Assembly: GCA_900770075.1 (NCBI GenBank)
Contig: CAAGIZ010000153.1
Coordinates: 1 to 5,123 of the forward strand
DNA from: Spirochaetia bacterium
Lineage (GTDB): Bacteria > Spirochaetota > Spirochaetia > Treponematales > Treponemataceae
Reading direction: 5' to 3'
Length of the DNA: 5,123 nucleotides
Positions 1 through 5,097 of this stretch are shown in pieces. Numbering within the stretch: the stretch's first letter is position 1; each line of letters starts with the position of its first letter. The position numbers and the translations under genes are program-made. The notes under the pieces were generated by a model. It was not told where the DNA came from. It was given only the letters and a program-made list of their open reading frames with translations, and made no database searches.

Positions 1-42
1 AAGGGCCTGAATATCTCAGAAAAAGCGAAGCAGAATTAGCCC

Positions 43-270
43 TCAGTTCCCGCCAAGGAATTTAGACAGGGCTTCGAGGGTCTGGGAATTAGCAGCTGCT
101 TCCCGGTTTTCGGTCTGGATTGCGTCAAAAACTTCCTGCCGGAAGACCTTTACATTTTTTGGGGCTTCTACGCCGATTTTTACCTGGTCGCCCCGAACTT
201 CAATCAAGGTAATCGTGATGTCTTCCCCAATCTTTATCTTTTCGTCTACTTTTCTTGATAATATCAACAT
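43..270 (-). CDS. csrA: Carbon storage regulator CsrA, translational repressor
   Basis: A 75-residue CsrA/RsmA protein, a homodimeric RNA-binding regulator that binds GGA-containing sites in mRNA leaders and usually blocks ribosome access. The N-terminus MLILSRK, the core VKIGVEAPKNVKVFRQEV (residues 30-47) and Arg44 are family hallmarks; Leu4, Arg6 and Arg44 lie where the family contacts RNA. It is longer than the 61-residue E. coli form and close to B. subtilis CsrA in length. Its tail (ENREAAANSQ, then ALSKFLGGN) resembles the C-terminal region of CsrAs controlled by FliW, and Asn55 aligns with the asparagine linked, as I recall, to FliW sensitivity in B. subtilis. The ATG shares one A with the fliW stop (TAATG), which predicts translational coupling; an AGGA lies 9 nt upstream. 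The stop is TGA. The 42 bases downstream show no clear terminator. Family assignment is secure; its mRNA targets here are inference. Confidence 0.97.
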   Translation of the reverse strand: MLILSRKVDEKIKIGEDITITLIEVRGDQVKIGVEAPKNVKVFRQEVFDAIQTENREAAANSQTLEALSKFLGGN

Positions 271-713
271 TACTTTTTGTCCTTTTTGTTTAAAGCTTTG
301 ATGATATTATGCTTAGTGGTCCATTTTGAATCAGAAAGTATAACCTGAAGAGCCAGACTGTTTTTACGGTTTATTACCACAGGTCCCTGAAGGTTTGCCG
401 TTACAGCACTGCCGTCTGCCGGAATTGTTATGATTGCAAACAGGATAACATCTCCCGGAGAATCGATTCCAATTTCGCAGAGAGTCCTGTCATCTATATC
501 CAGCTCATAGTCGCTTACGAGTAAAAATGGGTCTACGATAATGAAGGCAAGATTTTTTTCGTCAAGAGACTGAAGCCAGTAAAAGGGCTGGTATTCAGCC
601 TCAATTATGGCATATCTGTGATACTCTTCAAAGCCGTAAAGTCCGTTTGGAAAAGTGACAATCTGGTTTTCATCCACCGTCACTGTTCCCATAGTTTTTG
701 TTTCTACCTGCAT
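270..713 (-). CDS. fliW: Flagellar assembly factor FliW, CsrA antagonist
   Basis: A 147-residue FliW, the usual length. In other bacteria this cytoplasmic protein binds either flagellin or CsrA. When flagellin is exported, freed FliW binds CsrA and relieves its repression of flagellar mRNA. Family motifs are clear: FPNGLYGFE (21-29), PFYWLQS (43-49), LAFIIVDP (55-62), ITIP (95-98) and TANLQGPVVIN (105-115), followed by SLALQVIL. The ATG at 711-713 has a strong GGGAGGA Shine-Dalgarno with a 10-nt spacer made mostly of A/T. The gene ends in TAA overlapping the csrA ATG by one base, so the antagonist and its target are made from one message, probably in linked amounts. A 154-nt structured gap separates it from flgL. 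The tail is lysine-rich (NKKDKK). No anomalies in the reading frame. Confidence 0.97.
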   Translation of the reverse strand: MQVETKTMGTVTVDENQIVTFPNGLYGFEEYHRYAIIEAEYQPFYWLQSLDEKNLAFIIVDPFLLVSDYELDIDDRTLCEIGIDSPGDVILFAIITIPADGSAVTANLQGPVVINRKNSLALQVILSDSKWTTKHNIIKALNKKDKK

Positions 714-723
714 CTAAAAAAAA

Positions 724-735
724 TCCTCCCTTTTT
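724..735 (-). promoter_or_regulatory. Strong Shine-Dalgarno of fliW with paired GGA motifs
   Basis: On the coding strand this reads AAAAAGGGAGGA, followed by a T-run and the fliW ATG. It is a near-ideal ribosome binding site and sets the start codon. It also holds two GGA triplets, the first in an AGGGA context that fits the A-N-GGA core of CsrA sites. Its function as a ribosome binding site is clear; CsrA binding is only a possibility. Confidence 0.75.
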
Positions 736-770
736 GGGTCTGTCTAAAAAGTCAAGTTTCAGCGTCAGTA

Positions 771-816
771 CCGGAACAGTCCCGGACATTAAGCCCCCAC
801 TGCCGGGTCTGTCCGG
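771..816. repeat. Imperfect GC-rich inverted repeat (hairpin) in the flgL-fliW gap
   Basis: The arm CCGGAACAGTCCCGG (771-785) pairs with CCGGGTCTGTCCGG (803-816). This gives 5+3+5 base pairs with one bulged base (776) and one mismatch (780/808), around a 17-nt loop. A competing shorter hairpin forms from TGCCGG (801-806) and CCGGCA (813-818). No T-run follows directly on either strand, so it is not a standard intrinsic terminator. It could be an extragenic palindrome, an mRNA stability or processing element between flgL and fliW, or part of a repeat remnant together with the neighbouring 831-860 segment. The 9-mer GGGTCTGTC occurs at both 735-743 and 805-813. Confidence 0.6.
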
Positions 817-830
817 CAAATTACGTCCCT

Positions 831-860
831 GCCGTCATCCTGAATTTATTTCAGGGGTTT
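831..860. repeat. Dispersed intergenic repeat fragment with short hairpin
   Basis: The text GTCATCCTGAATTTATTTCA, continuing GGGG, matches a palindromic intergenic repeat that I recognise from many bacterial genomes. Translated, it gives spurious peptides such as RHPEFISG or VILNLFQ, and both can be read here in plus-strand frames. CCTGAA (839-844) and TTCAGG (850-855) form a 6-bp stem around a 5-nt loop. Only one half-unit is visible; a full element normally carries a second inverted copy. It starts 8 bases past the flgL stop on the operon strand, so it could stabilise the 3' end of flgL mRNA or act as a weak attenuator. No U-run follows the stem. Confidence 0.6.
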
Positions 861-867
861 CCGCTGT

Positions 868-2112
868 CTATTTCATGTAATTCAGCAGCGAAGAATTGTA
901 CATTTTTCCTGCGTTGCTGAGTATGGCCTGCTGGGTTGCTTCAAGCTTTTTCTGCTCGATGATTGCCTCCGTAATGTCCAGATCTCCTTCTTCGGAAATC
1001 CGTCCCGTTACATTTAAAGCAGTTGCAGAATTTCTTACGATGTCGTTCTGAAGCCTCTCGTATTCGCTTCCAGACTTGGCGATGCGGGTTGTAAGGTTGT
1101 TGATTCCAGAATCCAGTCCGGCAAGAACCCTTGTTCCTATGGCATCTCCATCCCCTTTTAACAGGGAATTGCGAAGCTGAATAACGCTGTCAAACAGAGA
1201 ACCGCCTGAAACCCGCACATTGTCCGCCATGTTGTAAGGAGGTTTCTGGCTGGCATCCTTTATTATCCCCAGGTCGTTTAAGACAGTGCCTGAAACGTCT
1301 TCCAGCCAAAGCTGATGGGAATCAGTGGTCGTAAGGTTCAGACCGTTTGTTACGGGATCCAAAGAAGCCTTTACGGCAGCCCCCGAACTGTTTATCTTTG
1401 ACACAAGAGAATAAACTGTATCGCCAGCCTCCATCTGAATCTTCTGACCATCCACATTTATCACACCGCTTTCCTTTGCCTGCCAGGCTGAAAGATCCCT
1501 TCCGCCAAAAAGCCGCTGCGGTTCTGCCCAGAAAGTCTTAGAGCCCACGTTGTCGATAGAAACATACTTGTTTTCATCAACCTCAACCCGGTTCTGCTCA
1601 ATAGTTCCGTTGTAGCGGACTGCAGAAATCAAAGGCTGAACCGCTCCCTCCACATGACCCAAATCCACTTCAAAAGCGGGAGCATTGGTATTTGTGCCGG
1701 CAAAAATGGAATTACCGTCAGGTCCCACAGCGTTTGCATTCTGAACCAGTTCCTGCAAAAGTTCATCAACTTCAACAGCCATATTCCGAAGGTCATCTTT
1801 ATTGTAGACACCGTTTGCCCCGGTCACTGCAAGTTCCCGAACCCTCTGCATTATGTCCAGGGAATTCTGCATGTAGCCTTCCCGATAGACAAACTGATCG
1901 CTTAAAGTCTGACCGTTTTTTTCAAAATTGTTTACTCTGGTTAAATAGGACTGGTACTTTACCAGATGCCCTGCAGCCACAGGATCATCCCTCAGAGACT
2001 GAATCTTCTGCTGGTTTCCTATCTGGCTGTTTACCCGGTTAAGCCGCCGTTCCTGAATGCGGAGATTATTTTGAGTGTTGTTGCTGTTCATCTGACTGCT
2101 GATTCTTCTCAT
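868..2112 (-). CDS. flgL: Flagellar hook-filament junction protein FlgL (HAP3)
   Basis: A 414-residue FlgL, the second of the two junction proteins between hook and filament, exported through the flagellar type III system. The flagellin-like N-terminal helical domain shows RDDPVAA (41-47), VRELAVTGANG (91-101) and ELLQELVQNANAVGPDGNSIFAGT (117-140). The flagellin-like C-terminal domain covers about residues 344-414, with GDLDITEAI and a closing coiled segment ending SSLLNYMK. It is about 100 residues longer than the E. coli protein; the extra length lies in the variable middle (about 145-340), as is usual in spirochetes. The start at 2112 has GAGGAGA 8 nt upstream, which favours it over the in-frame Met8. 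It follows flgK after 36 nt and is probably cotranscribed. FlgK as neighbour and the DDPxAA motif separate it from true flagellin, which has a different central region. Confidence 0.95.
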   Translation of the reverse strand: MRRISSQMNSNNTQNNLRIQERRLNRVNSQIGNQQKIQSLRDDPVAAGHLVKYQSYLTRVNNFEKNGQTLSDQFVYREGYMQNSLDIMQRVRELAVTGANGVYNKDDLRNMAVEVDELLQELVQNANAVGPDGNSIFAGTNTNAPAFEVDLGHVEGAVQPLISAVRYNGTIEQNRVEVDENKYVSIDNVGSKTFWAEPQRLFGGRDLSAWQAKESGVINVDGQKIQMEAGDTVYSLVSKINSSGAAVKASLDPVTNGLNLTTTDSHQLWLEDVSGTVLNDLGIIKDASQKPPYNMADNVRVSGGSLFDSVIQLRNSLLKGDGDAIGTRVLAGLDSGINNLTTRIAKSGSEYERLQNDIVRNSATALNVTGRISEEGDLDITEAIIEQKKLEATQQAILSNAGKMYNSSLLNYMK

Positions 2113-2148
2113 AGACTGTTTCTCCTCAAGTACCGGTTTGCCTTACTG

Positions 2149-4017
2149 CTAGACTCCCAGCCTGTTTATTATGGTATCCAGCATTTCGTCTATTACAGAA
2201 ACAAATTTTGCAGCAGCATTGTAGCCGTGCTGGAATTTTATTATGTCGGCCAGTTCTTCGTCGATGTTCACCCCGCTTATAGAATCCCTGAAGTCCCGCA
2301 AATCGTTCATTATGGCATTCTGGCTCAAAAGCATGTTTTCCGCCTGTTCACCTTTTAGACCGGCATTGGTAACGCTTTCAGCAAAATAGTCGTCAAAAGT
2401 GCGGCTGGAACCTATCATCACCTCAGAATTGCGGATTGCGGCAATTTCAACTGCAGCCCTGGCATCACCTATAGCAGCCCTACCCTGTGGGTTTGGAAAA
2501 CCCGCTGCAACCGAAGAAGGATCATTCATAAGTTTTTCGTTTACCGAAATATATCGGGCAGGATTCATTACAGGAGCAACTGAATAGCTTCCTGCCAGAG
2601 AATCAACGGCATCTGCCCGGGCAAAATCGTAGGCATTTTCAGAGCCGCTGCCGTTTAAAACACCGGAATATCCGGCAAGAAAAAGCCCGGAATCTTCAAC
2701 GTGGCGGATTACAAAATCAGGATTTTCCACAGCCTGTGCAGCAGAAGCCTTTAAAACCAGCCTGTTTTCCCGGTCAAGGAAAGCCTTAACCTCCCCCTGA
2801 GAATCATTGATTCTTGCAATAACCGCTTCTACCGTATCGTTTGCAAAATAAGGAACGCTTATGTTCCCGGATGCTGCAGAAAAAGTCATTACACCGTCAA
2901 ACCCCACCTTTTCCTGCGGATTTAAGGCATTTGTTCCCGAAAAAAGGAAAACATACGAAGTGTCGGCCGTACCGTCTCCGTTTCTGTCGTAATTTCCCTT
3001 CACGTCGGTAACAAAAGGATGCTGAACAAAAAAGTCCAGCCCCGTTTCGTTGTTTGCACCAATACCAGCCCGGTGAACGCTGTTTACAAGGTCGGCAAAG
3101 TTCAAGCTCATAGTGTTCAGGGACTGAATTTCGCTTCTTATGTCGCTGTCCCTCAGTTCAAGCAGGGCACCCAGTTTGCCGGATTTTATCTCTGCTTCAA
3201 GACCAGTGTCGTTCCAGACAACCCGGTCATAACCGCTGCTGTCAGTCAGGGCTTCAAGCTCAAAACCTCTGGCAACGCTTCCCTGAACCAGCACCTGCCC
3301 GCCTAGATGAACCATAAACTCGTCACTGTCCCTTCTGTCGGTGGTAATCTCTACAAGACCGGAAAGTTTTTCCACCAGCAGATCCCGCCTGTCCATCAAA
3401 TCGTTAGGATTGTCCCCCATTGCCTTTGACCGGACAATTTCTCCGTTCAAATCAGCAATCTGCCGGGTATAATCGTTAATCTGCTTTACAGTGGCATCTA
3501 TGTCTCCGTTCAAAAGGGTACCGATTCCAGCCAAGGCTTCAAACCTTCCGGAAATGGACTGAGTAAGGGTATCTGCCCTGGTTACGACGGCCTGCCTTGC
3601 AGCCTTGCTTTCAGGATAAACGGAAAGTTCCTGCCAGGACTGCCAGAATTTATCCATATTTGTGCGTACGGAAACCTCATCCGGCTCGTTGTAAACCTGT
3701 TCAATCATAACGTAGTACTGTTCCCTGGTAGCCCAGTAAGATTCGCTGTTGGTCTGGGCAACAATCCTCTGGTCAAGCATTTCGTCCCTCAGGCGGGTAA
3801 TGCTTTCTATGGAAGTGCCCTGTCCGATTTGACCGGGAGTTTCCGCCCTTGTAAGGTCAGGTCTGTAAAGGGGATCAAAAGTCTTAACCTGAACTCTCTG
3901 CCTGGTGTAGCCTTCAGTATCAGCATTAGAAATATTGTGACCGGCAGTCTGAATCTGCTGCGAGTGAGCCATTATGCTTCTTTTTCCAAGTTCGATTCCA
4001 GCAAAAGCGTTAGCCAT
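2149..4017 (-). CDS. flgK: Flagellar hook-associated protein FlgK (HAP1)
   Basis: A 622-residue FlgK, the first junction protein, which polymerises on the finished hook and gives the base for FlgL and the filament. The N-terminal rod/hook-type segment is typical: FAGIELGKRSIMAHSQQI, then AGHNISNADTEGYTRQ (25-40). The C-terminal signature SGVNIDEELADIIKFQHGYN begins at residue 581 and runs into AAAKFVSVIDEMLDTIINRL at the end. The variable middle carries a DxNxDGxxD loop at residues 344-352. The start is set at the ATG at 4015-4017 because a GGAGGA lies 5 nt upstream and the protein then begins MANAFAGIELG, as expected for the family. A GTG at 4068 would add 17 basic residues encoded by the leader repeat and has no well-spaced ribosome site. 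Longer than E. coli FlgK (about 547 residues), in keeping with spirochetes. It lies between its probable chaperone and flgL. Confidence 0.96.
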   Translation of the reverse strand: MANAFAGIELGKRSIMAHSQQIQTAGHNISNADTEGYTRQRVQVKTFDPLYRPDLTRAETPGQIGQGTSIESITRLRDEMLDQRIVAQTNSESYWATREQYYVMIEQVYNEPDEVSVRTNMDKFWQSWQELSVYPESKAARQAVVTRADTLTQSISGRFEALAGIGTLLNGDIDATVKQINDYTRQIADLNGEIVRSKAMGDNPNDLMDRRDLLVEKLSGLVEITTDRRDSDEFMVHLGGQVLVQGSVARGFELEALTDSSGYDRVVWNDTGLEAEIKSGKLGALLELRDSDIRSEIQSLNTMSLNFADLVNSVHRAGIGANNETGLDFFVQHPFVTDVKGNYDRNGDGTADTSYVFLFSGTNALNPQEKVGFDGVMTFSAASGNISVPYFANDTVEAVIARINDSQGEVKAFLDRENRLVLKASAAQAVENPDFVIRHVEDSGLFLAGYSGVLNGSGSENAYDFARADAVDSLAGSYSVAPVMNPARYISVNEKLMNDPSSVAAGFPNPQGRAAIGDARAAVEIAAIRNSEVMIGSSRTFDDYFAESVTNAGLKGEQAENMLLSQNAIMNDLRDFRDSISGVNIDEELADIIKFQHGYNAAAKFVSVIDEMLDTIINRLGV

Positions 4018-4022
4018 ATTTT

Positions 4023-4064
4023 TCCTCCACTTTGTCCCCGTTTTCCACTTTATCCGCGTTTTCC
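4023..4064 (-). repeat. Tandem 9-nt GGA repeat in the flgK leader, ending in the Shine-Dalgarno
   Basis: On the mRNA strand five consecutive 9-nt units start with GGA, at 4064, 4055, 4046, 4037 and 4028, in exact phase, plus a sixth GGA at 4025-4023. Units alternate between GGAAAACGN and GGANAAAGT, so the array is also two copies of an 18-nt unit followed by a partial third that forms the flgK ribosome site GGAGGA. Evenly spaced GGA triplets next to a start codon are what a CsrA-controlled leader looks like, and csrA is in the same gene run. The repeat and its phase are seen directly; CsrA binding is inference. It could instead be a simple duplication of ribosome-site-like sequence. Confidence 0.7.
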
Positions 4065-4100
4065 GCACCCTTCAGGGCTTTTTTCTGGCCGGACAAATCC

Positions 4101-4544
4101 CTAGACCGTCCGGTCCACCACGACATTCTGCAGGCCGGAATTTACGATTTTTCCATACCGGGAATAAGTCAGGTTCCTGCGCTCAGGCAGGGCATTTTCA
4201 AAAATTCCTTTCAAAAATCCCTGGGTTACCCGAAGATGTTCTTTTAAAACCTCAGTCTGAATTTTTGACTTTAAAAGCCGGGACTTAACTTCCCTCAAAG
4301 CCGCAGCAAGCTGAGAATCTGAATAAGGATTCAGCCTTCCTTCAAAACCTTCCCTAAGGCCGTCAAGTTCAGAAAAGCCGTCGGTCAAAACCTGCATTTT
4401 TTTCAGCGAAGCCTCAAGTTCAAGCCAGTGCCTTTTGCACACAAACTCGTGAATTTTCCCCTGCTCTTCAAGAATTTCATCCAGCAAGAGAGACTGTTTT
4501 TTCAAAATTTCCAAAAACTGCGCTTTTAATGACTGACTTTCCAT
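4101..4544 (-). CDS. flgN: Probable FlgN-like flagellar export chaperone
   Basis: A 147-residue, probably all-helical, charged protein directly upstream of flgK, where the FlgK/FlgL chaperone FlgN is often encoded. The body is rich in Leu, Lys, Glu and Gln with heptad-like spacing (about residues 1-65 and 78-118), consistent with the antiparallel helices of the FlgN family. The C-terminal segment RRNLTYSRYGKIVNS resembles the short Tyr-x-Arg-x-Gly element near the C-terminus of FlgN proteins, in the region that contacts the substrate. No signal peptide or membrane segment is seen, so it should be cytoplasmic. The ATG at 4542-4544 is chosen because an AGGA lies 7 nt upstream; an in-frame TTG at 4565 has no ribosome site. 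The stop is 83 nt before flgK. Family members are poorly conserved, so the call rests largely on size, context and the tail motif. Confidence 0.75.
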   Translation of the reverse strand: MESQSLKAQFLEILKKQSLLLDEILEEQGKIHEFVCKRHWLELEASLKKMQVLTDGFSELDGLREGFEGRLNPYSDSQLAAALREVKSRLLKSKIQTEVLKEHLRVTQGFLKGIFENALPERRNLTYSRYGKIVNSGLQNVVVDRTV

Positions 4545-4547
4545 AGC

Positions 4548-4562
4548 AACATCCTGAATGTC
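4548..4562 (-). promoter_or_regulatory. Hairpin presenting the flgN Shine-Dalgarno; candidate CsrA site
   Basis: The mRNA strand reads GACATTCAGGATGTT. GACAT and ATGTT form four Watson-Crick pairs plus one G-U around the loop TCAGG, which includes most of the AGGA ribosome site (4552-4555). The right side, AGGAUGU, matches the 3' part of the CsrA consensus (RGGAUGU). The A two bases before GGA is not conserved (it is C). A second GGA lies at the base of the stem. The stem is short, so stability is uncertain. Confidence 0.35.
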
Positions 4563-4580
4563 CAAAATAGTTCTGTTCTA

Positions 4581-4607
4581 TTTTCGGAAATTTTCAGGCC
4601 GTCCTTA
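4581..4607 (-). promoter_or_regulatory. Possible sigma-28-like promoter upstream of flgN
   Basis: On the minus strand TAAG (4607-4604) is followed by exactly 15 nt and TCCGAAAA (4588-4581). This resembles the flagellar sigma-28 pattern TAAA-N15-GCCGATAA, matching 3 of 4 and 6 of 8 positions. Transcription would start near 4574, giving a leader of about 30 nt that contains the flgN ribosome site. Position and spacing fit a promoter for the flgN-flgK-flgL run. The match is imperfect in an AT-rich region, so chance is a real alternative. No good sigma-70 promoter for flgN was found nearby. Confidence 0.3.
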
Positions 4608-4643
4608 AGTTTTTTAAGTGTTTTTTTTTGGAATACGGACGGC
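4598..4643. repeat. 7-bp inverted repeat flanking a T-rich 32-nt spacer
   Basis: GCCGTCC (4598-4604) and GGACGGC (4637-4643) are perfect inverse complements around a T-rich loop that has a 9-T run (4621-4629) and a smaller CTTAA/TTAAG stem (4604-4618). The left arm overlaps the spacer and -35 element of the possible flgN promoter. It could be an operator-like site or the base of a long hairpin. On the plus strand ATTTTT follows the right arm, but no plus-strand gene precedes it. Confidence 0.4.
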
Positions 4644-4654
4644 ATTTTTCGTTC

Positions 4655-4760
4655 TAACCGGTGTTCCGCCGTTGCGCTTGCGCTCCATTGCCGCCGGTAC
4701 CCGCCGGCAACGCTGCACCTGGGGTTTGCGCGGCTCCACCCCGGCGTAGGTTTTGCCGTC
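4655..4760. repeat. GC-rich structured intergenic block, candidate repeat element
   Basis: This part of the 330-base gap between flgN and tRNA-His is much richer in G+C than the T-rich sequence on both sides, and it holds several foldable units. TTGCGC is tandemly doubled at 4672-4683. A 9-bp hairpin with one mismatch and a 3-nt loop lies at 4688-4710. A 7-bp hairpin with one bulged T lies at 4718-4744. No convincing coding region: the minus-strand reading frame through it has no ribosome site and runs into the flgN start. Its composition and folding suggest a REP-like or inserted repeat, which one copy cannot prove. Confidence 0.4.
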
Positions 4761-4826
4761 AAACCGTCAGTCAGCTGTCTTTTTGCAGATTTCTGCTATT
4801 TTTTTCTGTTTTTAAGTTTTTACCGC

Positions 4827-4856
4827 TTGACAGTTTCATCATTTTTTTGTTAAGAT
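4827..4856 (+). promoter_or_regulatory. Sigma-70-type promoter for the tRNA cluster
   Basis: A perfect -35 box TTGACA (4827-4832) is followed after 18 nt by TAAGAT (4851-4856), which matches the -10 consensus at four of six positions. Transcription would start near 4863, about 12 nt before tRNA-His. T-rich sequence upstream could act as an UP-like element. No other gene lies between it and the tRNAs. Confidence 0.7.
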
Positions 4857-4874
4857 GATTTCTGTCAGTTACAC

Positions 4875-4947
4875 GGTGCCTATAGCTCAGCGGTAGAGTT
4901 CCAGATTGTGGATCTGGCTGTCGTGGGTTCGAACCCCACTAGGCACC
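4875..4947 (+). tRNA. tRNA-His, anticodon GTG
   Basis: A full cloverleaf. The acceptor stem is GTGCCTA (4876-4882) with TAGGCAC (4940-4946). The D arm starts at GCTC (4885-4888); its last pair is G-U. The anticodon stem is CCAGA/TCTGG around TTGTGGA with GTG at 4908-4910. The T arm is GTGGG/CCCAC with loop TTCGAAC. The extra 5' G (4875) opposite discriminator C (4947) is the identity mark of histidine tRNA. The three bases after the discriminator are CGA, so the CCA end must be added enzymatically. It is the first gene after the promoter at 4827-4856. Confidence 0.97.
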
Positions 4948-4994
4948 CGATTCCAATACGCTATTGTGTGTTGCGCTCACTGGTTAAATACAAC

Positions 4995-5068
4995 GCGTTT
5001 GTAGCTCAACTGGATAGAGCAACGGACTTCGAATCCGTAGGTTGCACGTTCGAGCCGTGTCAGACGCA
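4995..5068 (+). tRNA. tRNA-Arg, anticodon TCG
   Basis: A full cloverleaf of 74 nt. The acceptor stem is GCGTTTG (4995-5001) with CAGACGC (5061-5067), including one G-U pair. The D stem is GCTC/GAGC. The anticodon stem ACGGA/TCCGT encloses CTTCGAA, with TCG at 5029-5031, which reads CGA arginine codons. The T arm is GCACG/CGTGT with loop TTCGAGC. The discriminator is A. CCA is not encoded (TAC follows). It lies 47 nt after tRNA-His, with no clear separate promoter, so it is probably cotranscribed. Confidence 0.96.
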
Positions 5069-5097
5069 TACTACGCTGGAATTAACAGACGTTTTAC

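Noticed and set aside
2..43. AGGGC/GCCCT inverted repeat downstream of csrA as a terminator
   Set aside because: Only 5 bp around a 32-nt loop with no U-run in the right place; transcription may continue into a gene outside the window.
618..920. Plus-strand open frames across the fliW 5' end and the flgL-fliW gap
   Set aside because: They are antisense to fliW and flgL, and their peptide contains the known spurious repeat translation (VILNLFQ / HPEFISG).
4018..4068. N-terminal extension of FlgK from a GTG at 4066-4068
   Set aside because: It would add 17 basic residues encoded by the GGA repeat, lacks a well-spaced ribosome site, and the family's N-terminus fits the ATG at 4017, which has GGAGGA 5 nt upstream.
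4545..4565. TTG start seven codons upstream for the flgN-like gene
   Set aside because: No Shine-Dalgarno precedes it, whereas the ATG at 4544 has AGGA at a 7-nt spacing.
4526..4762. 78-codon minus-strand frame through the GC-rich block
   Set aside because: No ribosome site, low-complexity composition, no recognisable family, and it overlaps the start of the flgN-like gene in another frame.
4785..4796. GCAG-ATTT-CTGC followed by a T-run, terminator-like on the plus strand
   Set aside because: The stem is only 4 bp with a tight loop and no plus-strand gene precedes it in the window.
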